Shown: piece by piece, positions 56,937 to 57,054 of the stretch
How positions within the stretch are numbered: the stretch's first letter is position 1
Layout of the letters: each line of letters starts with the position of its first letter
Source: a virus
Reading direction: 5' to 3' (one strand)
Length of the DNA: 57,054 nucleotides
Virus record (IMG/VR): IMGVR_UViG_3300046787_000098
Coordinates: 1 to 57,054 of that record
Notes under the pieces: generated by a model
What the model was told of the DNA's origin: nothing
Database searches by the model: none
What the model saw: only the letters and a program-made list of their open reading frames with translations
Program-made: the position numbers and the translations under genes

Positions 56937-57054
56937 TTAGTTTGACAAAGCCTTTGTTTCGGCGGCGAGGATGTTGTAGGTAACCTTGGTGTGCTTAGCG
57001 ATCAGCTCAGCAGGGGCGCTTAGCTCTTTGGCAACAGCAGACCATGAGGTGCTT
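56937..57054 (-). CDS. 3' fragment of the 96-residue protein gene (continues at 250-422)
   Basis: The last 38 codons plus stop of the gene found complete at 132-422. The window edge cuts it; the sequence is identical over the shared part. Confidence 0.85.
   Translation of the reverse strand, partial: STSWSAVAKELSAPAELIAKHTKVTYNILAAETKALSN

Larger units (their letters stand above)
56806..57054. repeat. Right copy of the 249-bp terminal direct repeat
   Basis: Matches 1-249 except for a at 56927 where position 122 is c. See the left copy for interpretation. Confidence 0.97.

Noticed and set aside
1-57054. Integrase, attachment sites, tRNA genes, DNA or RNA polymerase
   Set aside because: I looked for their motifs in the translated genes and for cloverleaf-type sequence and found none I could support; a tRNA scan was not possible.
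1-57054. True replicated terminal repeats of 249 bp
   Set aside because: The single mismatch and the split genes fit a circular or permuted genome with overlap in assembly better.

Overview
The window is essentially one complete genome of a tailed double-stranded DNA phage, probably a podovirus with P22-like architecture. Positions 1-249 repeat at 56806-57054 with one mismatch, so the unit is about 56,805 bp and the sequence closes on itself. Both edge genes are completed across that join. Small-protein families common in Burkholderiales phages, mid GC and no marine or T4-type signature suggest a betaproteobacterial, perhaps freshwater, host; this is inference. I found no integrase, DNA polymerase, RNA polymerase, tRNA gene or CRISPR array. 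The phage seems to rely on the host replisome and the window gives no direct sign of integration.

Layout. (a) 3864 down to 530, minus strand: an early operon led by a YdaS/Cro-like regulator, then a DUF1376 replication protein, small Cys/His or helical proteins, a RusA-type resolvase and a Ref-like HNH nuclease. (b) 3865-4432: a control region between divergent operons. It holds three ~20-bp-spaced operator-like repeats, two tandem structured-RNA-like units with compensatory base changes, an intrinsic terminator and a promoter. (c) 4433-8694, plus strand: a second early operon with a phage copy of the RNA polymerase alpha C-terminal domain, an SSB-like protein with the acidic DDDLPF tail, a PD-(D/E)XK nuclease and many tiny, often membrane, proteins. 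Start/stop overlaps (ATGA, GTGA, TAATG) run throughout. (d) The rest is one long minus-strand late region. It enters through the circle join (422 to 132, then 56900 to 56586), restarts at a promoter near 56546-56575 and runs to a strong terminator at 8693-8718.

Order of the late region in its direction of transcription: small accessory proteins (56.9-53.9 kb); small and large terminase; three small proteins; two large polyvalent-type virion proteins; portal; small proteins with a GroES-like protein; scaffold-like protein; head proteins and major capsid protein; a Lys/Gly-rich protein; a DUF6321-type protein; a gp4/SU10-type adaptor carrying a discoidin-like insertion; tail fibre and LamG-rich adhesin proteins; a lysis cassette (holin, GH108 endolysin, membrane proteins); a second adaptor; a fibre; a gp10-like tail protein; a 1907-residue internal protein; two helical ejection-type proteins; and an SLT transglycosylase protein.

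Most noteworthy: the tandem structured-RNA units at 3993-4230, the phage alpha-CTD protein, a recurring Lys/Arg-Gly-Gly tag in at least six late proteins, an SGNH-hydrolase domain lacking its nucleophile block inside the giant internal protein, and a single polymorphism between the two genome-end copies that falls in a hairpin tetraloop.
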